Shown here one piece after another: positions 17,424-28,600 of a stretch of 64,000 nt of DNA. Numbering within the stretch: position 1 is the first letter of the stretch; each line of letters starts with the position of its first letter. The stretch comes from Emticicia sp. BO119 (GTDB taxonomy: Bacteria; Bacteroidota; Bacteroidia; Cytophagales; Spirosomataceae): assembly GCF_013912375.1 (NCBI RefSeq), contig NZ_JACETV010000001.1, forward strand, positions 744,001 through 808,000, read 5' to 3'. The notes beneath the pieces are model-generated. The model did no database searches, had not been told where the DNA came from, and saw nothing but the letters and a program-made list of their open reading frames with translations. A program made the translations under genes and the position numbers.

Positions 17424-19256
17424 TCACTCCCTCAACCAATCTTTCAGAATTTTAGCTTGCACAGGATTTGGATATTCAACTTGGGTAATGGTATATGGAA
17501 TCTCTTTTTTTATGGCAAAAGTCAATTCTTCTTCCCTGATGCCATTAGCCGTCTCAAATCTGATCTTTATTTTATCACCTGCTTTACCTTTACTTAGTAT
17601 TTCGTTAAGAGTCCTGGCATTTACATTTTGTCCATCCACTTGCAAAATAGCATTTTGCCTGCGCAAACCACTATTCCAGGCAGGTGATTGCCATTCCACA
17701 TTATTAATTATCAGGCTATCATTTCTGTCTCTTACATTAAGACCTACCCAGGCGGTTGGCATCGCACGCGCAACCGTATCAATTTTCAATCCGGCATAAT
17801 TAAGGTAGGTTGGATAATCGACAGTTTTCAAGGTATATATATAATCAAAGAAGTCCTGCAAAGATGTTTTGGCTAATTTCTCAGCCTCAGTTCTGAACTC
17901 TTTTTCGGTAAAACCCCTGCCTTTTTGCTTATAATATTTGTTGTAAAGTAAACGCATCAAATCATCCAGTGATTTCTCGTTTTTAGTTGAATGTCTGATT
18001 TTGAAATCAAGCAATATGCCCAGCAAAGCCCCTTTGTCATAAGGAGAAATAGTTTTATTTACTTCATCCCCAGTGCGTCCGAACGGCCCTTCGTCCCAGG
18101 TTTTCCAACTTGCTTCGGTAGGTGTCTGAAACTGTCGCCCCGGTTTGCTTTCATAAGCCTTGATACTCTCCTGAAAAGTTTTTAATATTTCGTCTTTTGT
18201 CGTCAACCCTGCTCTTTTCAGAATCAGGTATTCGTAATAAACAGTCAGGCCTTCTGAAAGCCATAGCATTTTTGTGCGGCTACCTTTGGCATAATCAAAA
18301 GGCCCTAATTCAATGGGCCTGATGCGCTTTACATTGTAATGATGAAAGTACTCATGTGCCAGAAAGTTATAGGTTCTTATTCTACTTTCACGATTATTCA
18401 GTTCATCCCCACTAAAGGCTATAGAAGCAGAGTTCAGGTGCTCAATACCGCCGCCACCCGGGCCAATAGCAATAAAAGTATAATCTGTATAAGGTATATC
18501 ACCAATAATGCCCGAAGTGGTGCTGACAATTTTCTGCAAATCATTCATCAATTGCTCACGGTCAAATTTCCCGGCTTTATATGCCTCAAAATAATGCGGA
18601 ATACCTTTGACTGTAAATGAAGGGAAGGATTCAAGATTTCCCATAAGGATAGGACTATCGTAAAGGACATCATAGTCTTTAGCATAATAAGTATGCTCCT
18701 GATCTTTTACTTTAGGTAATCCGGTAGCGATTTTCGACCAGTTTTTGTTTTTATCAATGCTTACGGTTACTTCATTTTTTATCATTCCCTTTGGGTACAT
18801 AAATACACCAGCCGGAGATATATACCCTCTTTCCTCATCCAGATAATTACCTGCCACAAAATTTCTTGTAGCTTTTACATCATACGTAACTTTGATATCA
18901 ATATATTTTGAGTTATAAATACTCCAGGAATTATCTCCACTTTTTTCCCACTGTAAAGGTCTTCCATCACCACTAAAAGCCTGAAAATTTTCAACATTAT
19001 TAGCAAAATTCATTAATTGATAATAACCCGTTGTCCAGGCAGGCATATTCAATTCGATTACCCCTTCCTTAAATCCTCTGCCATTAAAAACTACATGAAA
19101 GAAATGCGAGGCAGGTTCATTCATTGATACCTCGAATACTAATGACATTTTAGTTTTTTGCGCATAATCGGTCAGACTTATAAAGCAAAAGCAAATTAGA
19201 ATAATCAGCCTTAGAGAGAACTTAAATGATAGAAATGGGAATAAAATATTTTTCAT
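17424..19256 (-). CDS. M61 family metallopeptidase with PDZ domain
   Basis: Protein of 610 residues with an N-terminal signal or anchor (FSLRLIILICFCFISLTDYAQ). An M61 beta-sandwich N-domain is followed by the thermolysin-like catalytic part with HEYFHHYNVKRIRP near residue 300 (HExxH zinc motif) and LWLSEGLTVYYEY near 340, whose Glu is the third ligand. A PDZ domain (WVGLNVRDRNDSLIINNV ... GLRRQNAILQVDGQNVNARTL) occupies about 500-590. The family are glycyl or broad-specificity aminopeptidases acting in the periplasm. Length and domain order are normal. No operon partner. Confidence 0.92.
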   Translation of the reverse strand: MKNILFPFLSFKFSLRLIILICFCFISLTDYAQKTKMSLVFEVSMNEPASHFFHVVFNGRGFKEGVIELNMPAWTTGYYQLMNFANNVENFQAFSGDGRPLQWEKSGDNSWSIYNSKYIDIKVTYDVKATRNFVAGNYLDEERGYISPAGVFMYPKGMIKNEVTVSIDKNKNWSKIATGLPKVKDQEHTYYAKDYDVLYDSPILMGNLESFPSFTVKGIPHYFEAYKAGKFDREQLMNDLQKIVSTTSGIIGDIPYTDYTFIAIGPGGGGIEHLNSASIAFSGDELNNRESRIRTYNFLAHEYFHHYNVKRIRPIELGPFDYAKGSRTKMLWLSEGLTVYYEYLILKRAGLTTKDEILKTFQESIKAYESKPGRQFQTPTEASWKTWDEGPFGRTGDEVNKTISPYDKGALLGILLDFKIRHSTKNEKSLDDLMRLLYNKYYKQKGRGFTEKEFRTEAEKLAKTSLQDFFDYIYTLKTVDYPTYLNYAGLKIDTVARAMPTAWVGLNVRDRNDSLIINNVEWQSPAWNSGLRRQNAILQVDGQNVNARTLNEILSKGKAGDKIKIRFETANGIREEELTFAIKKEIPYTITQVEYPNPVQAKILKDWLRE

Positions 19257-19387
19257 AAATGCCGGAAAGTTTGCGATGATTTAAACAACGGCAATATAGA
19301 ATCAGGAAAGATGAAAAGCAAAAGGTTAAAGAAGAAGAGGTATTTTTAGCTCATCTTAACGTAAGGGTTTGTATCAGGAAACACGAA

Positions 19388-19480
19388 TCAGGAGAATTTT
19401 ATTACAATAAGAATGCCTGTGAGTAAGCAGCTAATTGAAACAAAAAGTATAAAACGGGTAGAAAGGGTATTAGTTTTCAT
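19388..19480 (-). CDS. possible 30-residue single-helix membrane peptide
   Basis: A short frame in the gap upstream of the M61 gene reads MKTNTLSTRFILFVSISCLL then TGILIVIKFS: a polar start and one membrane helix. It could be a small membrane protein, but size alone gives little support. The rest of 19257-19649 shows nothing recognisable. Confidence 0.28.
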   Translation of the reverse strand: MKTNTLSTRFILFVSISCLLTGILIVIKFS

Positions 19481-19649
19481 GGCTTTGATTCGTTTTTTGA
19501 TTGATGAAACAAAAATAGACTTAGCCTGTAGGTAATTCAAAAATATCTAAATGATTGGTAGAATATGTCAATTGAATGGGATATTAGGAGAAATGAAGCG
19601 TTAATGATCCAAGAATGGAAAAAGGAGAATTTAGATAGTAGGTGTATCT

Positions 19650-20084
19650 TTACCGTTTTCGGAGGTAATCGCGAACCTGACGGTCTAATTCGTTGGCAAT
19701 ACTGGTGTAATTTTTAAATAGGTGATTGTTATAGGGAGTATAAGAGTTTTCACGGGTTAGTATGTGAAATTTTTTGCCATCAGCAAATTCAATAAAAGTC
19801 ACTGATAACCAGGTATTATAGACAGAGATTCTAACAAAATCTTTAGGTGCATAGCTTCTTGTACCTCCTAAAACGCTTGTTAAGGTAATTTCATTTTCTG
19901 AAAGATAAACGAGACTTTTCAGAATAAATAAATCAATATTTATAATCGAAATTACTAGTATAATAATAATCTGGAATAACTTTTCAATTGGAGGAACTGA
20001 AATAGGCAAAGAGGCAAACAACATCATACTGAAATGAAACACAAGATACCAGAAGAGAGCTCTCAACGCCCAGATTGATGTCAT
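19650..20084 (-). CDS. hypothetical membrane protein with PH-like C-terminal part
   Basis: Protein of 144 residues, not recognised. Two membrane helices (about residues 8-28 and 35-60) are followed by a mostly beta region (YLSENEITLTSVLGGTRSYAPKD then ISVYNTWLSVTFIEFADGKKF) that resembles bacterial PH-like domains of small membrane proteins, and a basic amphipathic tail. No partner gene and no clear promoter. The coding call rests on length, composition and sensible topology. Confidence 0.55.
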   Translation of the reverse strand: MTSIWALRALFWYLVFHFSMMLFASLPISVPPIEKLFQIIIILVISIINIDLFILKSLVYLSENEITLTSVLGGTRSYAPKDFVRISVYNTWLSVTFIEFADGKKFHILTRENSYTPYNNHLFKNYTSIANELDRQVRDYLRKR

Positions 20085-20266
20085 AGATGGGGATTATTTT
20101 CATCATACGCCAATACCTGCATTTTAATATTTTTGTTTGAGCCATAAAGATAAACATTCTCTAAGAATTATCCCTAAAACAAAAATGGCACACCTGAACT
20201 TAGATAAGTGCAAGCATGCCAATTTTTTTAATCGCTCAATCACACATTCATTCAATCACCAAATCC

Positions 20267-22858
20267 CTAATTAAACGTATATCTAAAAGTCACTCCTTGC
20301 GTACGAGGGTCACCAATGATACCTGCATAGTTACCTGCGCTACCTGGAGCCGCCAACAATTGCTCATAATACTCTGTATTAAACAGGTTTCTAGTCCAAA
20401 CATAGAACGTAACTCCATTATAAGCTCTGAAACCTAAACGGGCATTGGTCAGGTTATAACCATCAATATTCAGGAATTGAGATGGTGATGGACTTGACGA
20501 GAATTGCGTACGGAAGTAAGTATCAACACCCAGAAAATAATTACCTTTAAAGCCTAATAAATTACCTTTTATAGTTCCTTCAGCGCCTACTGAGCCAGCC
20601 CATTTAGAGATACCCGGTAATACCCCTCCTGAAACATCTTTAAATGCTTGTTCTCCACCAACTTCTTCTAAAGGCACAGGAGCATTTTTGAAAGAAACAT
20701 ACTTGCCATTGGTATAAGCAACCGCACCATTCAATGATAAATTATTACTTACTCGCAAACTCGCATCTAATTCAGCACCAAATACTCTTACTTTTTCAGC
20801 ATTAGCCAAATAACCTCTGTTTACACCTGGTTCAGGTGTTTGTACCTGAGTCTGATAATCCTTTATATAAGTATCATAAATAGTCAGGTTCACAATCGAA
20901 TTTGGCGTTGGTTTAGTTTTAATACCAATTTCTTTATGTGTTACAAATTCCGGTTTTACTGTAGCCAAATCTATAAGCACTTTGCCACTGGCTGTGGGTA
21001 ATCCACCGATATTAATCCCAACTGGCTTATAACTAACCGAATAGGTAGCAAAAGCATTGAATCGGTCACTTGGTCTGTATTGTGCCGTTAATCCACCTGA
21101 GAAATTACCTGCTTCTGCAGTAGTATTAAATGCCTGATTGCTATATACACCGTTTTTCAGGGTAATCAAAGCAGCATCAGTCGTTTGCAATCCACCGTAA
21201 GTTTCACGCTTATAATCAGCTATTTTTTTATCGTAGTTATACCTGAGACCTGGCAAGACATGAAATTTATTAGTAACAGCCCAGTCAATCTGAGTAAATG
21301 CAGCTAAACTGGTACTTTGGATACGGTTGATAGTACGGATACCGAAATTATCAAACAAACCTGGTGTTTTCCATAATGCACTTGTAGAGCTTTGTGCAAA
21401 ACGCCATTGTGCCGAACCTGCCTCCTCGGTTTGTACAGGGTCAGAATTCAAATCCTGCCATAGACCGAAAACACCTATCACACCACTTACCTTTGATGAA
21501 ACCTTACCTGCATATCTGATTTCCTGAGACCATTGGTCATGCACCGAGTTGCCTGATGAAATCGTGAAAATCGGTAAACCTGTATAATCACGGTCATTTA
21601 ATGGAGTCCAGTGCCAGTAACGATAAGCCGTAGTTGAAGTCAAAGTACCACTACCGATTTTAATATCTGCATTAGCCGAAACACCGCTCAATTGATTATC
21701 TGCTTTCGACTGCGTATCTAAATCAACTTTTCTTTCAAATGCACTTGAATACGGTAATTTATAATTCAAATCAGCCAGAATTGCATTGAATTGGCGGTAA
21801 GCCGCGCGTTTGGTGGTTACAACACCTGCTACAGCCCAGCCATAGCCATTGGGTTTCTGATCTGTAATATCACCAATCAATGTAATTTTTACTTTATCAC
21901 TTGGTGTATAAAGAATTTGTCCTCTTACACCGATATTATTAATATCGTTGATGTATTGGTTGTTGTGCACGTTAAAAATCGTACCATTACGTTGCGTACC
22001 TGTAAACGAGATTCTTGCAGCTAATTTCTTGCTCAACGGCCCGGTTACAGAGGCCTTAGCCTGAATGTATCCATAATTACCATAGCTCAATTCAAAACTT
22101 GCTCCCGGGTCAAAACTTGCCGGACGAGAAGTAATATTAAATGCACCCGAAGTAGTATTTTTACCAAAAAGCGTTCCTTGCGGTCCACGTAATATCTCTA
22201 CCTGATCAATATCAATAAAATCAAGTGCAGTAGCTGCCGGACGGGCATAGTACACACCATCTACATAATAGCCTACACCCGGGTCAATACCATCGTTGGT
22301 CAATCCATAAGTAGAGCCTAAACCACGGATGTTCAAGGTAGTATTACGGGCATTTGAAGCATATAACTGTACACTTGGTACTAATTCTTTTAGACGGTTT
22401 ACATTGAATGCACCGGCGTCTTCCACACTTACCCCTCTTATGATTGAGATAGGTAATGGTACATTCTGAGAGGATTCTGAACGGCGACGGGAAGTAATGA
22501 CTACATCTGATAATTGATTAGGTGTAGCATCCAGTCTGATTTCCACTTTACTCCCTTCAATCACTAATTCTTTCTTAATATATCCGATATATGATACAAC
22601 CAAAGTAAAAGGGAGTTTCTGACCTGTAATCAACGAAAATTCTCCGTTAGCATCTGTAGCTGCTCCATTGGTTGTTCCTTTAATAGTTACGGTAGCGCCA
22701 ATGAGGGGCCCGTTAGTACTTCCATCAATTACTTTACCGGTAATGGTAGCATTGACAATCGGCTGATTTTGTGCTGATAAAAAGAAAGGCAATAACAGCA
22801 GACTTATCAGAAAAGAGGATTTCATAAGTTTTTTCATTAAAATAAAATTTTTTCGCAT
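20267..22858 (-). CDS. TonB-dependent outer-membrane receptor
   Basis: Protein of 863 residues. Signal peptide (FLISLLLLPFFLSAQ); the start could also be the Met codons at 22837 or 22825. Residues about 35-120 form the carboxypeptidase-regulatory-like domain (ITGKVIDGSTNGPLIGATVTI). The plug follows (VTSRRRSESSQNVPLPISII ... NIRGLGSTYG ... VEILRGPQGTLFGKNTTSGAF), then a 22-strand barrel ending in RTQGVTFRYTFN with the C-terminal Phe-x motif. There is no SusD partner and no biosynthetic neighbours, so substrate is unknown: siderophore, vitamin or oligosaccharide are possible. Barrel motifs resemble receptors of the broad siderophore/uncharacterised class more than SusC. A tandem repeat lies upstream (22983-23018). 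Confidence 0.93.
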   Translation of the reverse strand: MRKNFILMKKLMKSSFLISLLLLPFFLSAQNQPIVNATITGKVIDGSTNGPLIGATVTIKGTTNGAATDANGEFSLITGQKLPFTLVVSYIGYIKKELVIEGSKVEIRLDATPNQLSDVVITSRRRSESSQNVPLPISIIRGVSVEDAGAFNVNRLKELVPSVQLYASNARNTTLNIRGLGSTYGLTNDGIDPGVGYYVDGVYYARPAATALDFIDIDQVEILRGPQGTLFGKNTTSGAFNITSRPASFDPGASFELSYGNYGYIQAKASVTGPLSKKLAARISFTGTQRNGTIFNVHNNQYINDINNIGVRGQILYTPSDKVKITLIGDITDQKPNGYGWAVAGVVTTKRAAYRQFNAILADLNYKLPYSSAFERKVDLDTQSKADNQLSGVSANADIKIGSGTLTSTTAYRYWHWTPLNDRDYTGLPIFTISSGNSVHDQWSQEIRYAGKVSSKVSGVIGVFGLWQDLNSDPVQTEEAGSAQWRFAQSSTSALWKTPGLFDNFGIRTINRIQSTSLAAFTQIDWAVTNKFHVLPGLRYNYDKKIADYKRETYGGLQTTDAALITLKNGVYSNQAFNTTAEAGNFSGGLTAQYRPSDRFNAFATYSVSYKPVGINIGGLPTASGKVLIDLATVKPEFVTHKEIGIKTKPTPNSIVNLTIYDTYIKDYQTQVQTPEPGVNRGYLANAEKVRVFGAELDASLRVSNNLSLNGAVAYTNGKYVSFKNAPVPLEEVGGEQAFKDVSGGVLPGISKWAGSVGAEGTIKGNLLGFKGNYFLGVDTYFRTQFSSSPSPSQFLNIDGYNLTNARLGFRAYNGVTFYVWTRNLFNTEYYEQLLAAPGSAGNYAGIIGDPRTQGVTFRYTFN

Positions 22859-22982
22859 GGTAGATGATTTATTTTGGGTGGCTAATTCTCTTGTTTGGTA
22901 TTGATTAGTAATATTTTTTGGTTTAACTAAGATGACCGACCTGATTCATTTTATGTCTGATTATTCGATTGACAATACAAAA

Positions 22983-23018
22983 ATATAAAATCTATATAGT
23001 ATATAAAATTTATAGAGT
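22983..23018. repeat. tandem 18-bp direct repeat upstream of the TonB receptor
   Basis: ATATAAAATCTATATAGT at 22983-23000 is followed directly by ATATAAAATTTATAGAGT at 23001-23018 (16 of 18 identical). On the minus strand a TATTTTTG (-7-like) box lies at its downstream edge. It may be an operator for the receptor gene. Confidence 0.5.
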
Positions 23019-23178
23019 AATGTTTTTTAATATTTTGAGAAAAATTATATAAATTCTTTGAAAAAGACTGTATTGGGGATAGATAATGGAGAAAAGTAAA
23101 ATTTAAAGCAGAAAAATATAAAAGGGCGAAATTAAAAGGAATTTTTAATTGAGTAATAATTTAGGGGTGGCTTTATAA

Positions 23179-23379
23179 TTATTTCAATAAATTCTTTTCG
23201 GTCTTGCCTTTTACATTTTTCGGTGTCGATAACCATTCAAGCACATCTCTATTTCTACGATCATCGGGAATTAAAATGCCATTGAATTCTATCATTTCGG
23301 CAGTGTAAAAATCTATCTTGTTAATGGAAACGATAAACGCACTTGTAAGGATTGAGGAAAAACATGGATTTAATTTCAT
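23179..23379 (-). CDS. short hypothetical ORF, possibly a remnant
   Basis: Frame of 66 codons (ending NRDVLEWLSTPKNVKGKTEK). The second half looks like ordinary protein; the first half (MKLNPCFSSILTSAFIVSI) does not resemble a signal or a known domain. It could be the tail of a lost gene. The rest of 22859-23707 holds no other recognisable gene. Confidence 0.3.
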   Translation of the reverse strand: MKLNPCFSSILTSAFIVSINKIDFYTAEMIEFNGILIPDDRRNRDVLEWLSTPKNVKGKTEKNLLK

Positions 23380-23707
23380 ATATGGCCATTTCAGTCAAGG
23401 AAATAGCTTTAGCAGAGACAATATAGAAAAGTTTATACAGTTTCTTAGGCTTGTGTGCCTAAAATAAAAGAAATTTAGCTTTAATAATGGGTAAACGCAA
23501 TCGAAAATAATTACAAAACGCTTATTTTATCTCAACTTGGCTGATTCCATCGTTGTACTATCACACGGGTGGCCTGTAAAGTTTTCAAAGAAACTAACTA
23601 TTCAATGATTCTTGATAAAAATATTCATTTCTATTTTAGCAAAGTAATATCAATCATTTAAAATTTTACCAAGTTTCAAAATTCGAGATTCTGCAATGGC
23701 CATTTCT

Positions 23708-25375
23708 TCAAAGTCTTTTCTCAAATTTTATATTTTGTATCCTCCCGCCAGAGAGTTTGAACCCTACTATTTTATTTTGAGTGTCTTTATAGAATTTTAT
23801 AGATCCAATATTTGAAGAAAACTGGTTTTCTGTTGTAGGGTCAATGCCTAAACTAAATTCACCCAATCGAAAATTTTGCATCTTTAATTGCCCATCACGG
23901 TTACTAATCATATATTCGCTACCTAATTCGGGACTATAATATATACCTGCATATTGCTCAATTTGATTAAGCTCAGGTTGCCAGGGAGTGATTCTTTTAG
24001 CAGGAATATTTCTATATTTTAATAGATTCACTTCCCCTTTATTGTCCTTTACAAAAGTGATCGAAGCACCATATGCATTTATCCAGAAAGTAGAATCCGA
24101 TTTGGCATCCATTGGGAATTTTTCCTCGCCGTTAGCCTGGGTTTGTAGTTGCCCGTTTTCGAGGGTAATAGTTACAGCCCAGACTGGTCCCAGTTGATAT
24201 GACCCTACATATTTTTTTAAAATGTCATCATTTACTTTTACATTTGGAGCATCTTTATTGATAATGTTTGCCGAAGCTAAATTATTAAAGGGTTTCAAAC
24301 GATACTTTAATAGTGCGTGAGCCACTTCAGCAGGAATGCTTCCTAAATCAAAATCACTTGAATTACTTAAAATAATAAATGATAATTGTTGATCGGGATA
24401 ATGCATTAAAACAGTACGATAGCTTGCCCACCATCCAGTATGCGAAATAGTTTTGTAACCTTCATCACTGCCATAAGCTAAACCATATCCGTACTTTACT
24501 TTACCGCCAGAATTAAGTGTGCCTTCTTCTAACATCTGCATAAAGACAGGGTTTTTAGCAGCAACAGATTTATTGAAATGAATTGCCCATTTGCTCAAAT
24601 CTTCAATTGTAGTAAATAATGAACTTGATCCATAGGCAGTCAGCGCACTGAGACTTTTCTTAAATCCTTTTTCGCTTAGATAATACGAATAAGCCATGTT
24701 TTTAACAACCTCTGTATAATCATCTGAAAAATGGGAAGAGATCATACCTAAAGGTTTAAAAATATGCATATCTGTCCAAACTCTGAATGATTGTCCACTT
24801 ACTTTTTCAACAATAGCGGCCAAGAGATTATAACCTGTATTAGAGTATGAATATTTAGAACCCGGATCAAAATCAAGGTCTTTCTGATTTTTAACCATCC
24901 GCAGAATATCTTCAAAAGAAAATGTCTCGTCCCAACGCCAACCTGCCGCATGCAATGTTTGAGGCCAGTCTCTTAAACCACTAATATGGTGTACGAGGTG
25001 GCGTATGCAAATTTTTTTTCCAAAATCAGGTATATTGAGTAAATATTTATGAATGTCATCGTCTAATGAAATCTTTTTCTCGTGCAAGAGCGTAGCAATA
25101 GCATAACCTGCAAATTGTTTAGACACTGAAGCAATATCAAAAACACTTGTAGGAGTGTTAGGTATATTGTATTCGAGATTTGCCATACCATACCCCTTTT
25201 TAAAAATAACCTCATTGTTTTTGATAATACTTATAGCACAACCAGGTCTATCCTTACCATCATATTTATTAAAAATCGCATCCATTTTAATTGCTAATGA
25301 ATCAATCTCTTTTTGTGCCAGTAAATTCGTCGAGAATTGTATTGTAAATAAAAATATATGTAGTAATCTTTTCAT
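23708..25375 (-). CDS. secreted serine hydrolase, class C beta-lactamase family
   Basis: Protein of 555 residues with a signal peptide (MKRLLHIFLFTIQFSTNLLAQ). Catalytic motifs of the beta-lactamase/penicillin-binding fold are in order: SVSK near residue 84 (nucleophile Ser and Lys), YSN near 177, HTG near 312. After the hydrolase domain (to about 360) come two lipocalin-like beta modules typical of Bacteroidota members. The family includes D-amino-acid peptidases, esterases and PBP4*-like enzymes, so it need not confer beta-lactam resistance. The window's last gene (63036-64000) is a relative. Confidence 0.9.
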   Translation of the reverse strand: MKRLLHIFLFTIQFSTNLLAQKEIDSLAIKMDAIFNKYDGKDRPGCAISIIKNNEVIFKKGYGMANLEYNIPNTPTSVFDIASVSKQFAGYAIATLLHEKKISLDDDIHKYLLNIPDFGKKICIRHLVHHISGLRDWPQTLHAAGWRWDETFSFEDILRMVKNQKDLDFDPGSKYSYSNTGYNLLAAIVEKVSGQSFRVWTDMHIFKPLGMISSHFSDDYTEVVKNMAYSYYLSEKGFKKSLSALTAYGSSSLFTTIEDLSKWAIHFNKSVAAKNPVFMQMLEEGTLNSGGKVKYGYGLAYGSDEGYKTISHTGWWASYRTVLMHYPDQQLSFIILSNSSDFDLGSIPAEVAHALLKYRLKPFNNLASANIINKDAPNVKVNDDILKKYVGSYQLGPVWAVTITLENGQLQTQANGEEKFPMDAKSDSTFWINAYGASITFVKDNKGEVNLLKYRNIPAKRITPWQPELNQIEQYAGIYYSPELGSEYMISNRDGQLKMQNFRLGEFSLGIDPTTENQFSSNIGSIKFYKDTQNKIVGFKLSGGRIQNIKFEKRL

Positions 25376-25635
25376 AAGTTAAGATGGAAGTTAGGTGTTA
25401 GACTAAAAATCACAAGACAATCACATGATTAATAGACAAATTTGTTTATTTTATTTAGAAAGTCATAGGTTAATTCGAAGAAGTTTCAATATTTCAAAGT
25501 GATTTAGTTATTAAAAGTTACCGAAGAATAAGTTTTTTTTGGTTTTAGAGTGATTCGTTGTTTATTAAAGGTTTAATTATATTCTTTCTGAATTAATTAA
25601 AAATAGTAATTCTAATCACCTAAACTTATCAAATT

Positions 25636-28600
25636 ATGCCTGTGGAAATAAAACGAGATGACTACGCGATACAAGCTTATATTAAGAATATTTTTTTAGA
25701 GCTTCCGACTTACAAGTTTCATCATAGTCCACTTAATGGTGATGGGGATGAAATTTTTGTGGGAAGAAAAAAAATAAAAGATAAATTTCTGAACATTCTA
25801 AAAAACGGTGAAAAGAATGGCGCATATCTGATAACCGGATATAGGGGGATGGGTAAGACAAGTTTTGTTAAGTCTGTTTTGTCTGAATATACTGAGGCTG
25901 AAAAAAATAGTAATGGACAAGTTCTTAAAGTAGATATTAGTTTTGCCCAAGTCGATTTAAAAGAAACTGATATTTTAAGACAAATTACTAAAGGGCTGAT
26001 TGATCAGGTTAGTAGCAGTTGGTTTGTGCGTTTTGCAAATACTCTTTCCTTACCTAAAGTGTTCAGGTTTTTATCATTTATTATATCAATATCATTTGGA
26101 TTCCTTCTTTTTCATTCTCATAGTGGGAAAAAAATCAAGAGCTTATTTCATTTGGAATCCAATGGGTCTAAAAATATGACAGGGTATGATTTATTCTGGT
26201 TATTAATTGGTATGATTGTTTTGATAGGATTTGTAACAATAGTTCTTACATATTTGTTCGACCTTCTAAGATTAATCATATTGAGGTTACTAAAATATAA
26301 ATATAGAGCCATTTGCAACGAGTATAAGAATCAGCTTAATAAAAATTCGTTAGATAAGAGGTATAAATCCAATCACAAAAATAAAGTAGAAAAAGATAAT
26401 AACTCTTCTGAAAGGAAGTTCTGGGGTTGGTATGAGAAAGCAATTCTTGAAGTTAATTTATATAAAAAACTTATTCATGTATATGAAAGGGCAAATGCCT
26501 CAATAGTGAAAGAATCAGGCCTTCAAAGTTCAACTACGAACATTCCTTTTGGATTTATTAATAAGGATGTAAGAACATTCCCCATCGCGAATGCCAAAGA
26601 AATAGAGTATGAATTAATAAGAATACTGCGAGAGTACAATGATTTTATAAATTACAATAAAAAATTTGTTATTGTATTTGATGAATTAGATAAAGTAGAA
26701 CCTGCAATCGGAAAGAGCTACTATTTTGATGATAACAAATCTCTTGAGCAATTTGAATTATCTCAAAGCCAATTAATTGATCTTCGGGAAAGAAAAAAAG
26801 TAATTATTAATATATTAGCTTCTCTAAAGCATTTTATTACAGAGGCAAACGCCAGATTTATTTTTATTGCCGGCCGGGAAATGTTTGATGCATCATTGGC
26901 AGATATTGCAGACCGGCAATCTTCAATAAGTAGTATTTTCCATCAGATTATCTATGTTGATAGCTTTTTAAAAGACAAACCAGAAACCAATACCAAATCA
27001 AGTGGTTTGACAGATTTAGTAGAAATGTATCTTGAAAAAGTATTGATTCCTGATGACGTTTTCACTAAAACTTATGAACTTAAAAAGATTGAATATGAAG
27101 AAGCAAAAAAAGCAAATCCCAATTTAAAACATGAAAATGAGGATTTATTTAATGATGAAGATATAAATAAAACTGATCAGGAATCTTTCTTTGTGAAGTA
27201 TAATAGATATTTAAGAATGCTTGGGAAAAAACCTGAAGAGCGATTGAAAATTATTTTTACTCTTCAGCATTTTATTATTTATCTTACGTATAGAAGTAAT
27301 GGTTCTCCAAAAAAAATGGTTAAATTATTAGAGGATTATATTATTAAAGACAAAGATAAAGAGTCAAAAATGATCGACGACCCACTTTATGTGGTTGTAA
27401 AAAATAACTCTCTCAATACTGCGAGGGAAGAATCATTGTATTTAAGGTTCTCAGTAAAATCCCAATATAAATTCGGGTTTATAACTTATCTGTATCGTCC
27501 TTTTTTATTAAGTTATAGTCAGTTCCTTAAGAAATATAGTGACAATGTATTGGTGGCAACTCCATACCTAATGGACCACCTGATAAAATTCCATCCATTT
27601 GCGTTTTCAGTTCAAAATCTTGAATTGCTTCCGGAAGTACTATCAGCCAATAAAAATCCTATACTTCGTTTTTTTATTGAAGAACTGATCAACTTTTTGA
27701 GCCAAAACCACTTACGAGAAACTGAGATCGGCTTGTTTGAGTATAAATTTTTCAATAAATCTGCCAATGAGATAACTTATCTATCAAAGATTTTCGAAGA
27801 AGAGTCTGCGGCTTTCAATTTTACTTTAGACGAAACTTACTTCATAAAGATCTTTTTAAGAAACAAAATAAAGGATATTAGAAACAGCTATCGTGACTTC
27901 AAGGATTTAAGTGGTACGAAATATATTTTTTCTATTTCTTTTCTGAATGGCCTTTTGGGCGACTGCCATTATTTCGATCAGGAATTTGATGATGCCATTG
28001 TATCGTATCAGGATGCGCTGCAAGTACTAAGGGCAATGCCGATTGAAGAATTAAAGCAGGAAGAGTTTGTACTAATGATCAGATTAAAACTGAAATTAGG
28101 TCTTATTTTTGAGAAAATGAAATCTTTTGAATCTGCTCTATCAGTTTATAATGACTCAATAAAATTAACCGAATCGTATTTCGAAATCAATTTAGAAATT
28201 ATAAAAAAACGCACAAATGGACAAATAAGCATTTTCGAAGATGAGCAAAGTAAGAAAACCCTTTCTAAATTTAATTCGTTAAATGAACTCCTGCAAATTG
28301 TTAATCAGGCTTATACCGCAAGCCTATATATGCAGGAAAAAGTTGGCATTGAAGGATTAACGATTTATAAATTGAAGGCTTATATTAATGCTTTTGAAGC
28401 ATTAGTTGAGAAGGTGTCAAAACATACTATGGAAAATACCATAGTCAGAGCTAATTTTTATAGCAATATTGGGGCACTTTTATATTATAAAAATTTTTCT
28501 ATCGGAAGTAAAGTACAGAACAATGATGATGAAAAGACTAATTCATTATTATCAGATTTAATTAAAGAGAAATTCGTAGAATATAGGTTAGGACCTCAAG

